Below, one piece after another: positions 19,416-27,058 of a DNA stretch of 64,000 nt. Below the pieces are notes generated by a model, which saw nothing but the letters and a program-made list of their open reading frames with translations, did not search any database and was not told the DNA's origin. The translations under genes and the position numbers were made by a program. Source of the DNA: Parvularcula maris (GTDB lineage Bacteria > Pseudomonadota > Alphaproteobacteria > Caulobacterales > Parvularculaceae); NCBI RefSeq assembly GCF_024505085.1, contig NZ_JANIBC010000001.1:310001-374000 (forward strand), in the 5' to 3' direction. Positions within the stretch are counted from its first letter, which is position 1. Every line of letters starts with the position of its first letter.

Positions 19416-20864
19416 CTACAGTTTCGCGCGGAGTGCCTCAAGGTATGCCTTTAGGTCTTCATACTCTTTCGTTTTTGCAAACATAGAGAATGATCCGTAG
19501 TAAGCTACCTTGCCTGATACCTCGTAGAACGTCTTCTGGGAGACTGATTCGCTGCGTTGCAGATTGTGCATTCTCGCCCGTAGTTGCCTTCTCTCTTTTC
19601 GTGGTGGCGCGACGTGTTGGTTGACGACGCAACCTGTAACGCGTTGATGGCCTCCGCGAGAGTTGATCCTGCTTTTGCGTGGATTGAGACTGAATCCTTC
19701 CGCTTCAAGGCAAGTTCTGGCCGTTTCCATAGAGGCTTCTATTGCGGCACGTGAGCTGCCGGAGAACGTCAGGTCATCGGCATATCTTGTGTAGACTACC
19801 CCTTGTCTAGATACCGTGTTTGCGATTAATGTATCCGCATCGCGGAGGCAAAAGTTAGCTAGCGATGGACTTGTAGGAGCGCCTTGAGGAAGTGAATTGT
19901 GCAGCGTACAAAGACCTTTGATAACTTCGATAACCCCAGGCGCAAGTTCCAAGGCGGTGAGTTTATTACTTATCGTATGTGCAGTAACACTTGGGAAGAA
20001 ATTTTTGATGTCGATAGAGCCCACGAAGTTCTGTCGAACATGACAAGAGCTATTCGACTGAATTGACCGCCCTGCCATAAATCCGTGAACAGATGGGTGT
20101 GTCGGTAGCGCGCCGAAGAAGTAGTCGTTTAGAAATCGCTGTACCGTTTTTAGGAAAACTCGTGGCGCATAAATTTCGCGTTCACCACCAGATTTTTTGC
20201 GCAGCTTGAAGCTCCGGTAGTACCGATCCGGGTAGAATGCCATTCTAGACAAAAGTAGAGGGGAGATACCAAGCAAGTTTGCTAAACTTGCGAAGCTGTG
20301 AATCCTATTGAGACTCTCGCGAGCAGTTTCCCGCCGGTCATTTTCTACGGCGTAGTACCTGAATTTTGGACCGTACGGCGCAGCTGAACGACCAGATTCG
20401 AAAATCTGCCTCGGTAAGCGGGACCAATAAGACGGCCGGTGGCGAAAGACAGCGGGCGTCTTATTGGTCCCGCTCCTTTGTAAACCAGACCTTGACGGTG
20501 AGGACGGCGAAACGCCGTCCATTTCGTTGTGAGCCTCGCCGTACGGCACCACAACCTTATCGGTTGATGCATCTTTAAGCAAGAACAGTCGCATTGCATC
20601 TCGCCGATAGCGCAAATCCTTCGGCAGCACGAAACGCGAGTTGGGAGCGAGGGAAAAATATCTAACTTTTCCAACGGTTTCGTACTGGACCAAGCCTTGA
20701 TCGGCTTGCTGAGCAAGCCAATCGGACAGGCGGATGCGAGAGATGCGAATGCTGCTGTCTTCGAAGAAGAGGCGTATGAAGGCGATTACGTCTTCAGCTC
20801 GTGCTGGTTGAACGATACCGACTGCCCAAAGAACGATGTCTTGGCGAGGACTGAACTGCTGCAT
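19416..20864 (-). CDS. Retron-type reverse transcriptase with N-terminal winged helix
   Basis: 482 residues from the ATG at 20864, which overlaps the effector stop as TAATG (the frame also offers an ATG at 20879). Residues 5-80 look like a winged helix-turn-helix (wing near GLVQYETVGKVRYFS). The RT core covers about 180-470: YRSFKLRKKSGGEREIYAP, SIDIKNFFPS, PQGAPTSPSLAN, catalytic TRYADDLTFSG (YADD at 361-364) and the retron VTG motif QRVTGCVV. Between the two parts, residues 107-165 are encoded by DNA that folds like a retron msr-msd. No in-frame ATG, GTG or TTG lies between that RNA and the RT core. It is AT-richer than its surroundings, a sign of transfer. The likely role is anti-phage defence. 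Confidence 0.88.
   Translation of the reverse strand: MQQFSPRQDIVLWAVGIVQPARAEDVIAFIRLFFEDSSIRISRIRLSDWLAQQADQGLVQYETVGKVRYFSLAPNSRFVLPKDLRYRRDAMRLFLLKDASTDKVVVPYGEAHNEMDGVSPSSPSRSGLQRSGTNKTPAVFRHRPSYWSRLPRQIFESGRSAAPYGPKFRYYAVENDRRETARESLNRIHSFASLANLLGISPLLLSRMAFYPDRYYRSFKLRKKSGGEREIYAPRVFLKTVQRFLNDYFFGALPTHPSVHGFMAGRSIQSNSSCHVRQNFVGSIDIKNFFPSVTAHTISNKLTALELAPGVIEVIKGLCTLHNSLPQGAPTSPSLANFCLRDADTLIANTVSRQGVVYTRYADDLTFSGSSRAAIEASMETARTCLEAEGFSLNPRKSRINSRGGHQRVTGCVVNQHVAPPRKERRQLRARMHNLQRSESVSQKTFYEVSGKVAYYGSFSMFAKTKEYEDLKAYLEALRAKL
20371..20546 (-). ncRNA. Putative retron msr-msd RNA inside the RT reading frame
   Basis: Read on the minus strand, the ends form a 10-base a1/a2 pair, CGCCGTACGG/CCGTACGGCG in plus-strand terms (20537-20546 with 20371-20380). 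Inside are a short hairpin GGACGGCG-TTT-CGCCGTCC (msr-like), a long perfect stem of 18 bases (20417-20434 with 20457-20474) with a 22-base loop (msd-like), and a CAGATT-TTCG-AATCTG hairpin. Order, size (about 176 nt) and position next to the RT fit a retron ncRNA. The branching G was not identified. The unusual point is that the RNA lies within a continuous coding frame. Confidence 0.7.
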
Positions 20865-21433
20865 TACTCGGTGTCCCACAAAGCAGTTGCCCGACGCGAG
20901 CTGAGGCGCTTTACCAAATGCTCCGTATCAAAGTCATCGAAATCTACGAACAACAAGCGTCCATGCCCATCTACAGCTTGAGCGGGGCCCTCTGTCAGAT
21001 AGGAGCGCTCATTGTATTTCTTATCAATCAGGCAAATTAAATCACATTTATGACTGTCAATAATTCCGTTCTTTTGAGCAAAGTGCCAACTGAAGAGACC
21101 TAGTTCGGCGAAAGACCCTACACTACTGGCGACTATAACTACTGCCCTGCACTCATTGGCAATGAATTTCAATTCATTGTCTTGGGCATTCATTCCAACG
21201 TGTACTCTAGATTCCTCTAAGCCATCGTCTTCGCCGTAAACAACGTCGAAGCCATGCTCTTCAAGATCCTTTTTGATCTTCTCTCGGACTATAGAAGCTG
21301 AGTTCTCCGGGTTAACGGCTGGTCCGCACACAAAAACAACGAAGGATGTCTGAGCGGCATGTCGGTTTACGGCCGATCGGTGGCTTTCGAGAGCATCAAC
21401 CTTCTTCGATGGATAAGCGGGTGGCTCCGACAT
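20864..21433 (-). CDS. Retron effector-like protein, NDT/SLOG-type fold
   Basis: 189 residues from the ATG at 21433 (a TTG at 21442 is also in frame). After a polar start, TSFVVFVCGPAVNPENS suggests a Rossmann-like nucleotide fold. Later, AVVIVASSVGSFAELGLFSW resembles the Ser-Gly-Ser...Glu-Leu-Gly active-site stretch of nucleoside deoxyribosyltransferase-like retron effectors (type II retrons, St85/Ec86-like). Such effectors attack nucleotides when the RT-DNA complex is disturbed. The stop overlaps the start of the next gene as TAATG, so both are translated together. The assignment rests on motif likeness and context. Confidence 0.65.
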   Translation of the reverse strand: MSEPPAYPSKKVDALESHRSAVNRHAAQTSFVVFVCGPAVNPENSASIVREKIKKDLEEHGFDVVYGEDDGLEESRVHVGMNAQDNELKFIANECRAVVIVASSVGSFAELGLFSWHFAQKNGIIDSHKCDLICLIDKKYNERSYLTEGPAQAVDGHGRLLFVDFDDFDTEHLVKRLSSRRATALWDTE

Positions 21434-21578
21434 GATACTCAAAACGGCTCACTGGAAACAGGCTGACAGAATGCAGTTTTCCTACCGAACTTGCAAATTC
21501 GTTATTCTTGCTTCGGTGCCCCCACCGCACCTACCGCCAATAGTCATCCCGCAGGCTGCCATCGAAAGCGGCCTTTCT

Positions 21579-21782
21579 TCATGCAGCAGCGCTTGAAAGC
21601 TCCTTGCGGAGCCGCAGGGGCAGGGGTCGTTTCGGCCTAGTTTTTCGACGAGCTCGACCTCGCCGCCGCGGATAAAGCGGTGGCCTCGTTTGACGTTGGT
21701 CTCACTGGGGTAGCCCTTACGCCGCTTGGACGTCCGCTCGAAAGCTGGGGAGGGCTTCGGGATCGTGGGTCTTCTTGGCCAT
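21579..21782 (-). pseudogene. Frameshifted SEC-C motif protein gene
   Basis: On the minus strand an ATG at 21782 gives [14 protein letters not shown], after which a one-base shift is needed to continue with [18 protein letters not shown], then [16 protein letters not shown] and [10 protein letters not shown], the SEC-C zinc motif. Two more small shifts are needed to read the expected GK..FKRCCM end. No single frame covers it. The intact relative would be a small zinc-binding SEC-C protein of about 65 residues. It lies about 140 bases from the retron, so the damage may date from that insertion. Confidence 0.7.
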
Positions 21783-22001
21783 GGTCGCCTCCATCAGTTG
21801 CGCGGCGGGCGCTAGCGCGGGCGGGGCAGGGGTGCAAGGGTGCGTGCGGTGCGGCGGAAAGCTCCGCGTTCCGCCCTACGGATAGGGAAGAAAGCACACC
21901 GCCCGACCCAGGCACCTTCTCCGCCGTCACGCAGTGACTTATCCCCGGCATCGTGAGCGGACTTATCCTTCTGGCTTTCGCTAGCTTGAAGGAGCGCTTC
22001 G

Positions 22002-22259
22002 ATGACTGATCTGTCCACGCTGCAGCCGGGGCTGGAGAGCCCGCCCTCGCGGGGGTTTGCCGTGACCCCTGGCACTGCGTCCTTAATGACGCCGATCAGG
22101 GGGCTGATGGTCGCCTCCGCCGGGGACGTGGCGGTCACTACCGTGGGCGGCGACCAGGTGACCTTGCCGGCCCTGCAGCCGGGAGTGCAGTACGCGATCC
22201 TCGCCACCCATGTGCTCAGCACGGGGACGAGCGCTACGGGCATTGTCGGCCTCGCCTGA
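22002..22259 (+). CDS. GTA/phage head spike base protein (Rcc01079-like)
   Basis: 85 residues. The pattern FAVTPGTASLMTPIRGLMV, SAGDVAVTTVGGDQVTLPA, LQPGVQYAI and ending TGTSATGIVGL matches the spike base protein family known from the Rhodobacter gene transfer agent (RCAP_rcc01079) and related phages. It would form the base of spikes on the capsid. The ribosome site AAGGAG lies before the ATG. The stop overlaps the next gene by one base. No other capsid genes are in view, which fits the scattered spike locus of gene transfer agents. Confidence 0.75.
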   Translation: MTDLSTLQPGLESPPSRGFAVTPGTASLMTPIRGLMVASAGDVAVTTVGGDQVTLPALQPGVQYAILATHVLSTGTSATGIVGLA

Positions 22260-23047
22260 TGCGGCTCAGCCTCTCCCTCGGCGGACGCCTGCCGCCGGGC
22301 GGCAGCGCGCCGCCTCCACCACCTCCGCCCCCGCCTCCGCCGCCCGCCTCGACCCTGTTCGCGAGCGGGCAGAAGGGGTTCCAGTTCGACCCTTCCGACT
22401 TCGCCTCGATGAGCGTCGCCCGCGACGGCTCCGGCCCTGCACCGGGGATCGGCGACGTGGTGGGGCGGATCGCCGACATCTCCGGCAACGGCCACGAGGC
22501 GGTGGCGGCGAGCGATGCGGGGCGGCCACGACTCGAGTTAATCGGCGGCAAACCGGCCCTGCGCTTCGACGGCGTGGACGATGCCCTCGTCGTCACCAGC
22601 ATGACGCTGGGGCCGTCCTGGTCGCTGTTCTTCGCCGCCGAGCAGTTCGGCAGCGGCTCGTTCATCGGCTGTCAGTACCCAGACGGCAAGGTCAACGTGC
22701 TCGCTCGGTTCAGGCCCTATGTCGTCACCCAGGCTCTTCTGGACAGCGGCTCGCAGGTCTATCTCGCCGACAACACGGTTGCCGGTAGCGTGGCGGGGGA
22801 GATCCGGGCCGATGGAGCCGATTTCGGCCTCACCTTCGAGGGCTCCGCGCAGAAGAGCAAAGTGGCCTCTTCCCCGGTCGTCACCGCGCCGAGCGCCCTC
22901 GTCCTGGGCGACCAAAGGGTGCCGCCTCGCGCCGCCACCGACGCAGCCCTGTTCGGCCTGGTGGCGTATACTGAAGCACCGCCTACGCAGCAGCAGAGGC
23001 AGGACGCCGCCGCCTGGGTAGCGGCGCGGCAAGGGAGCAGCGCATGA
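22259..23047 (+). CDS. Head spike/tail fibre protein with polyproline and LamG-like domain
   Basis: 262 residues. A short N-terminal part is followed by a run of about 12 prolines (residues 19-30), then a beta-rich concanavalin/LamG-like domain (about 35-255): DPSDFASMSVARDG, ISGNGHEAVAA, GGKPALRFDGVDDALVV, WSLFFAAEQF, SGSQVYLADN. Such domains bind carbohydrates. Coming right after the spike base gene, it is likely the spike fibre (rcc01080-like). The proline run should stall ribosomes and need EF-P. It overlaps its neighbours by one base upstream and four bases (ATGA) downstream, so this is one operon. Confidence 0.7.
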   Translation: MRLSLSLGGRLPPGGSAPPPPPPPPPPPPASTLFASGQKGFQFDPSDFASMSVARDGSGPAPGIGDVVGRIADISGNGHEAVAASDAGRPRLELIGGKPALRFDGVDDALVVTSMTLGPSWSLFFAAEQFGSGSFIGCQYPDGKVNVLARFRPYVVTQALLDSGSQVYLADNTVAGSVAGEIRADGADFGLTFEGSAQKSKVASSPVVTAPSALVLGDQRVPPRAATDAALFGLVAYTEAPPTQQQRQDAAAWVAARQGSSA

Positions 23048-23373
23048 GCTACAACCACTCCATCGTTCTGATCGTCGCGGCCGAGGACAGGCCGATGGCC
23101 GAGGAGGCTGGCCGTAGCCTAGGGTACACGGACCACGAGTACACCGTCGCGCTCTCGCCCGATGGTGCGGAACCCGCCACCCACTACGCTCTGCACAGTT
23201 GGGCCAGGCAGGACTTCGCCGACCTCCTGACGGGTAGGAGGGACGCAGGCCCGGACTTCACCGCCGTGTTGGCGCATCTGACCGTGAGCGTGAGAGCCAG
23301 CGCCGCCGGGCATTTCCAGGAGGCGCTCGAGGCAAAAGGCCTCCAGCGCATCACCCCTCCTCAGGCGGACTAG
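23044..23373 (+). CDS. Small protein of the head-spike operon
   Basis: 109 residues, no signal peptide or membrane segment. It starts MSYNHSIVLIVAAEDRPMAE and has one Trp-rich segment (HYALHSWARQDFADLL). Similar short proteins occur beside phage tail and GTA fibre genes, but I cannot name a family. Translation is coupled to the fibre gene through an ATGA overlap. Its last 23 bases overlap the convergent fliG gene. Confidence 0.6.
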   Translation: MSYNHSIVLIVAAEDRPMAEEAGRSLGYTDHEYTVALSPDGAEPATHYALHSWARQDFADLLTGRRDAGPDFTAVLAHLTVSVRASAAGHFQEALEAKGLQRITPPQAD

Positions 23374-24421
23374 TTTTGTCCGCCGGGGGCAGCTTGAACG
23401 CGAAGCGCTCTTCCTGCGCCCAGCGGATCAGGTTGCGCATGACCTGGGCCTGCGCCTCCTCGCCGTCCTCTTCGGTGAGGGGGGGCAGGTCGGCGATGCG
23501 GTCCTTGACCAGACCGGCAAGGCGCTGAGAGATGCAGGAGAGTAGGAACTCCGCCGTCTGCGGGTCGGTCTGCTTTGCGTATTGCAGCGCCCGATCCAGT
23601 GCCTTGCCGTCCATTTCGCGGAAGAGAAGCGGCACTGCCGTCCGCGGCAGGCGGTCGGGTAGGGTGGCGAAGCGCAGGATCTGGTCCTCGACCGCCTTGA
23701 GCTGGTCGGGGGCGGACTTTCGAAGCGCCTCCAGCAGCACCACCTGCCGCGCAGGGGACGCGGCGTTGATGACGTGCACCGCCTTTTTCTTAGGATCACG
23801 CTGAAGGCCCGCCCCCGAGGGGATCGCCAACGCCTGACGCCGCAGCGCTTCGGTGACGGCGCCGAGGGTCTTCTCGGCCAGGGGCTTGGCCGTCATGATG
23901 AGGTGAACCACCTCGCAAGCTTTGTCGTCCTCGAGCTGCCCCAGCACCGTCTCGCCTGCCTCGTCGGGCAGCCGACGGATGGCGGCAGCGATCAGGGCCG
24001 GGCGCTCGTCACCGAGGAGGCGGCCCAGCTTGGCGGGCGGCATCTTGGCGAGATAGGCCCAGACCGCGTCCTCGCCCGCATCCTCGGCAAGGGAGCCCGG
24101 CTCGTCGTTCTCGGCGTCCTCGGGGGGAGCGAGGAGAGGGGTCGGTGGCGCCAGCGTCTTCGCCAGCACGGCCGCCTTCTTGGCGCCGCCGGAGATGACA
24201 GGGAGGGCACTGCTCAGCACGTGGTTGAAATCCTCGACCGTGCGCAGCACCTCCTCCTGGGACACCATGGGTAGGGAGCGGAAGGCGTCGACCGCCCTGT
24301 CGACCCTTCCGTGGTCGAAGTGGCTTGCCACCAGACGGGCCTCGCTCTCGCCCAATAGCGACAGGATGACGGCGGCCCGCTGCGGCGGGGTCAGCACGCT
24401 CAGCTCGTTGGTCTCGCTCAT
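23351..24421 (-). CDS. fliG: Flagellar motor switch protein FliG
   Basis: 356 residues. The N-terminal FliF-binding part begins TPPQRAAVILSLLGESEARLV; the middle has VWAYLAKMPPAKLGRLLGDE (the EHPQ-type region); the C-terminal torque part has LPRTAVPLLFREMDGKALDRALQYA (read in parts) and LLSCISQRL. FliG links the MS ring to the C-ring and meets MotA. The sequence is quite divergent and has an acidic linker near 95-115. It is last in the fliF-fliN-fliP-fliG run, touching fliP by one base. Its 3' end overlaps the phage-like gene by 23 bases. Confidence 0.85.
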   Translation of the reverse strand: MSETNELSVLTPPQRAAVILSLLGESEARLVASHFDHGRVDRAVDAFRSLPMVSQEEVLRTVEDFNHVLSSALPVISGGAKKAAVLAKTLAPPTPLLAPPEDAENDEPGSLAEDAGEDAVWAYLAKMPPAKLGRLLGDERPALIAAAIRRLPDEAGETVLGQLEDDKACEVVHLIMTAKPLAEKTLGAVTEALRRQALAIPSGAGLQRDPKKKAVHVINAASPARQVVLLEALRKSAPDQLKAVEDQILRFATLPDRLPRTAVPLLFREMDGKALDRALQYAKQTDPQTAEFLLSCISQRLAGLVKDRIADLPPLTEEDGEEAQAQVMRNLIRWAQEERFAFKLPPADKTSPPEEG

Positions 24422-25164
24422 CAGCTATAGCCTTTCAAAAGGGCTTCGGTGATCGCGACCCAACCGTCCGCCAGCACGAAGAAGGCCAGCTTGAAGGGAA
24501 GGGCGACCACCGCCGGGGGGACCATCATCATGCCCATCGCCATAAGGACGGAGGCGACGACGAGGTCGACGATCAAGAAAGGGAGGAATACGGCAAAGCC
24601 GATCTGGAAGGCTCTCGTGATCTCCGACAGCATGAAGGAGGGCACGAGGAGCGACAGCTCGGCGGGCTTACCATCCGCCAGCGGACGGTCCACGGCGTCG
24701 GCCAGGCGCCTCAGCGTATCCTCCGACACGCGGGTTTCCATGAAGGCGGCGAAGGGCTTCGCAGCGGCTGCCATCGCGTCCGTCTCCACCAGCTCGCCGT
24801 CGAGGAGCGGCTTGATACCGACGCTCCACGCGTCCTGGAAAACCGGCTCCATGATGAACCAGGTGAGGAAGATGGCGAGGCTCGTCAGCATCATGGCTGG
24901 CGGCGCGGTCTGAAGCCCGAGCCCCTGACGGATGAAGGAGAAGATGATGGCGATGAAGGGGAAGCACGTCACCATCATCAGGATGCCCGGCGCGATGCTC
25001 AGTAGCGTGACGAGCAGCACGGTGGGAACGACGGCCTGGCGCAGGCCAACCGTGTCTTCGACGAAAGCGTCGATGGCCGGGGCGGCGGGTACGGCTTCCT
25101 GGGCGGAAGCTGGTGCGCTGAGAAGCGCGAGGACCATGAGGGAGAGGATAGAGAGCCTGGTCAT
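24421..25164 (-). CDS. fliP: Flagellar biosynthesis protein FliP
   Basis: 247 residues with a cleavable N-terminal signal (MTRLSILSLMVLALLSAPASA) and four membrane helices. Type III export gate signatures are TCFPFIAIIFSFIRQGLGLQ, PPAMMLTSLAIFLTWFIM, LSLLVPSFMLSEITRAFQIG and LVVASVLMAMGMMMVPP. FliP is a core subunit of the flagellar export channel. The start overlaps fliN by four bases. Confidence 0.93.
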   Translation of the reverse strand: MTRLSILSLMVLALLSAPASAQEAVPAAPAIDAFVEDTVGLRQAVVPTVLLVTLLSIAPGILMMVTCFPFIAIIFSFIRQGLGLQTAPPAMMLTSLAIFLTWFIMEPVFQDAWSVGIKPLLDGELVETDAMAAAAKPFAAFMETRVSEDTLRRLADAVDRPLADGKPAELSLLVPSFMLSEITRAFQIGFAVFLPFLIVDLVVASVLMAMGMMMVPPAVVALPFKLAFFVLADGWVAITEALLKGYS

Positions 25165-25436
25165 GTGGCCTCCGCCGTGCCGCTCAGCTCGGTGATGCGC
25201 AGGAAGAGCCCCCGGTCGCCCTCCGCCTCGCCCAGCTCGCCGCGGGCGATGACGCTGCCATTAGCGCAGAGCTCGAGAGGCCGCTCGGCGGACTCGGCCA
25301 GCTCCAGCACCGAGCCTTTGGTGAGGGCGAGTAGGTCGGCCATGGTCATGCTGGCCGAGCCGAGCCTGACTGACAATTCGACAGGCATGTCGGAGAGAAG
25401 GTGTTCGAGGGGAGAGGGGGAGGTCTCGCTGGTCAT
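25161..25436 (-). CDS. fliN: Flagellar motor switch protein FliN
   Basis: 91 residues, a single SpoA (SPOA/FliMN_C) domain: DMPVELSVRLGSASMTMADLL, GSVLELAESAERPLELCANG, VIARGELGEAEG. It builds the lower C-ring and binds export cargo. It is four bases overlapped with both fliF upstream and fliP downstream, so the three are translationally coupled. Confidence 0.9.
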   Translation of the reverse strand: MTSETSPSPLEHLLSDMPVELSVRLGSASMTMADLLALTKGSVLELAESAERPLELCANGSVIARGELGEAEGDRGLFLRITELSGTAEAT

Positions 25437-26956
25437 GCGGCGGTTTCCTTCTGATCGAGCCAGGAGTTGAGGAGGGCGGCGGCATCTTCGGGCCGCTTCG
25501 CGCTCTGTTCACGGAGCTTGCCGACGGGGTCCTCGGCGGGGGCGGGGAGGGCCTGCGGCTCGGCTACCGGGGCGGTGAGGTCCGTGCCGGTGGCCGTGTC
25601 GGCGGGCAGCATGGACAGGTCGCCGATGATGGCCCCGTCCGCCGCCGGTTTCTTCCGCCCCAGGAGCGGTCTGAGAACGAACAGGAGAAAGAGAAGCGCA
25701 GCGACCCCTACCCCGGCTGCGGGCAGGAGGGGGAAAGGGCTCTTCTGCGCAGGCGCAGGCGGTGTGCCCGCCGCCTCCTCGGGAAGGTCGAAGGCCATGG
25801 CCTCCAGCGTCACCACATCGCCGCGCTCTGGCCTGATGCCGGCGGCGGTGGCGATCAAGGTGCGAAGACTGGCCAGCTCAGCCTCGCGCAGCTCATTCGT
25901 AGGCGCCTCGCCCAGCGCCGCCTCGTTGATCAACACCGCGACCGACAGCCGCTCGATCCCGCCGGGCAGCAGCTCGACTTTACGGTTCGTGGTGCTGACG
26001 GCGTAGGTAACGTCCTCGCGCACGCCCTCATCGGTGGTGCGCGGACCATCCTCCTCGCCGGTCTCGCCGGTGGGAAGGTCTGAGGCGATGGTCACCGCTC
26101 CGGCGCTTCCCTCCTCGGCGCGCTTGTTCTCCTCGCGAGAGCGGGAGAGGACCGCCGTCCTGTCCGGATCGACCGTGCTGCTGGCGATCTCCTCGCGCTT
26201 TCTGACGCTTTCCAGAGCCACGTTGACCCGAGCATTCCCCGCACCGAGCCTAGCCTCCAGCATGGTGAGAAGGGCGCCCTCGATCTCCTTCGCCGCGCTG
26301 CCGCCGGAGAGCCCGTTCTCGGCATCCGAGTGCAGAAGACCGCGCACCGTATCAACCACGGCGACGTTTTCAGGAAGCATACCGGGTACGGATAGCGCCA
26401 TCAGATGCCTGACCGCCCGAAGCTGCTCGGCGGAGAGCATGGAGCTGGTGGTCAGGGTGACGGAGGCCGTCCGCTCTTCGCGCCTGCGGCCGAAGGGGCT
26501 GCGCTCCTCCGTACCGATATGAACCCGCGCCGCCGTGACATTGGGCATGGCGAGAAGGGTCCTCGCCAGTTCCCCCTCCTTGGCGCGCCAGTAGGTGACG
26601 TTGAACATCTCGGAGGTCGTGGAGAAGCCGTCCAGGCTATCGAGAAGCTCGTAGCCCTCACCCGCCGCACCCGGAAGGTTCTGCTGAGCGAGGCTCAGGC
26701 GCAGGCGGTCGCGCTCTTTGGCGGGCACGTAGATGCGCTCGCCCCTCACCTCATAGTCCACCCCCTCGCCGTCCAGCGCCAGGGTGATCTCACCGGCGGT
26801 CTTGCTGTCCAGCCCGGCGAAGAGAAGCGCCTCCTGCGGCTTCAGCGCCATGGGCAGCGTCAGCGCCAGCACCCCGGCCACCGCCACGGTGCTGACCGCC
26901 GCGGATATCTTGGTCTTGTTGTCGAGCCCCATGGCCCGGTCGATGACGGCTTGCAT
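25433..26956 (-). CDS. fliF: Flagellar MS-ring protein FliF
   Basis: 507 residues. It has an N-terminal membrane helix (about 22-40), the YscJ/FliF ring-building domain (VDYEVRGERIYVPAKERDRL, FNVTYWRAKEGELARTL, RVHIGTEERSPFG), a variable periplasmic part with NRKVELLPGGIERLSVAVL, a second membrane helix (about 420-440), and a cytoplasmic tail that should hold the FliG-binding stretch (AKRPEDAAALLNSWLDQ). It forms the MS ring. It starts the minus-strand motor operon, divergent from fliL with about 100 bases between. Confidence 0.95.
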   Translation of the reverse strand: MQAVIDRAMGLDNKTKISAAVSTVAVAGVLALTLPMALKPQEALLFAGLDSKTAGEITLALDGEGVDYEVRGERIYVPAKERDRLRLSLAQQNLPGAAGEGYELLDSLDGFSTTSEMFNVTYWRAKEGELARTLLAMPNVTAARVHIGTEERSPFGRRREERTASVTLTTSSMLSAEQLRAVRHLMALSVPGMLPENVAVVDTVRGLLHSDAENGLSGGSAAKEIEGALLTMLEARLGAGNARVNVALESVRKREEIASSTVDPDRTAVLSRSREENKRAEEGSAGAVTIASDLPTGETGEEDGPRTTDEGVREDVTYAVSTTNRKVELLPGGIERLSVAVLINEAALGEAPTNELREAELASLRTLIATAAGIRPERGDVVTLEAMAFDLPEEAAGTPPAPAQKSPFPLLPAAGVGVAALLFLLFVLRPLLGRKKPAADGAIIGDLSMLPADTATGTDLTAPVAEPQALPAPAEDPVGKLREQSAKRPEDAAALLNSWLDQKETAA

Positions 26957-27058
26957 GCCCTGCCCTCCACAACCTCCGGGTTGTTATGGTGAGCACTTTC
27001 TTAACGGACGGTTTACCTCTGGTAGCAATAGTGAGGCTATACCATCTGGGAGTGTATC

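Noticed and set aside
19416-20879. Group II intron or abortive-infection type RT instead of a retron
   Set aside because: No maturase or HNH domain; the VTG motif, the adjacent msr-msd-like RNA and the NDT-like effector favour a retron.
26957-27058. Sigma-54 promoter between fliF and fliL
   Set aside because: No GG-N10-GC signature with proper flanks found.
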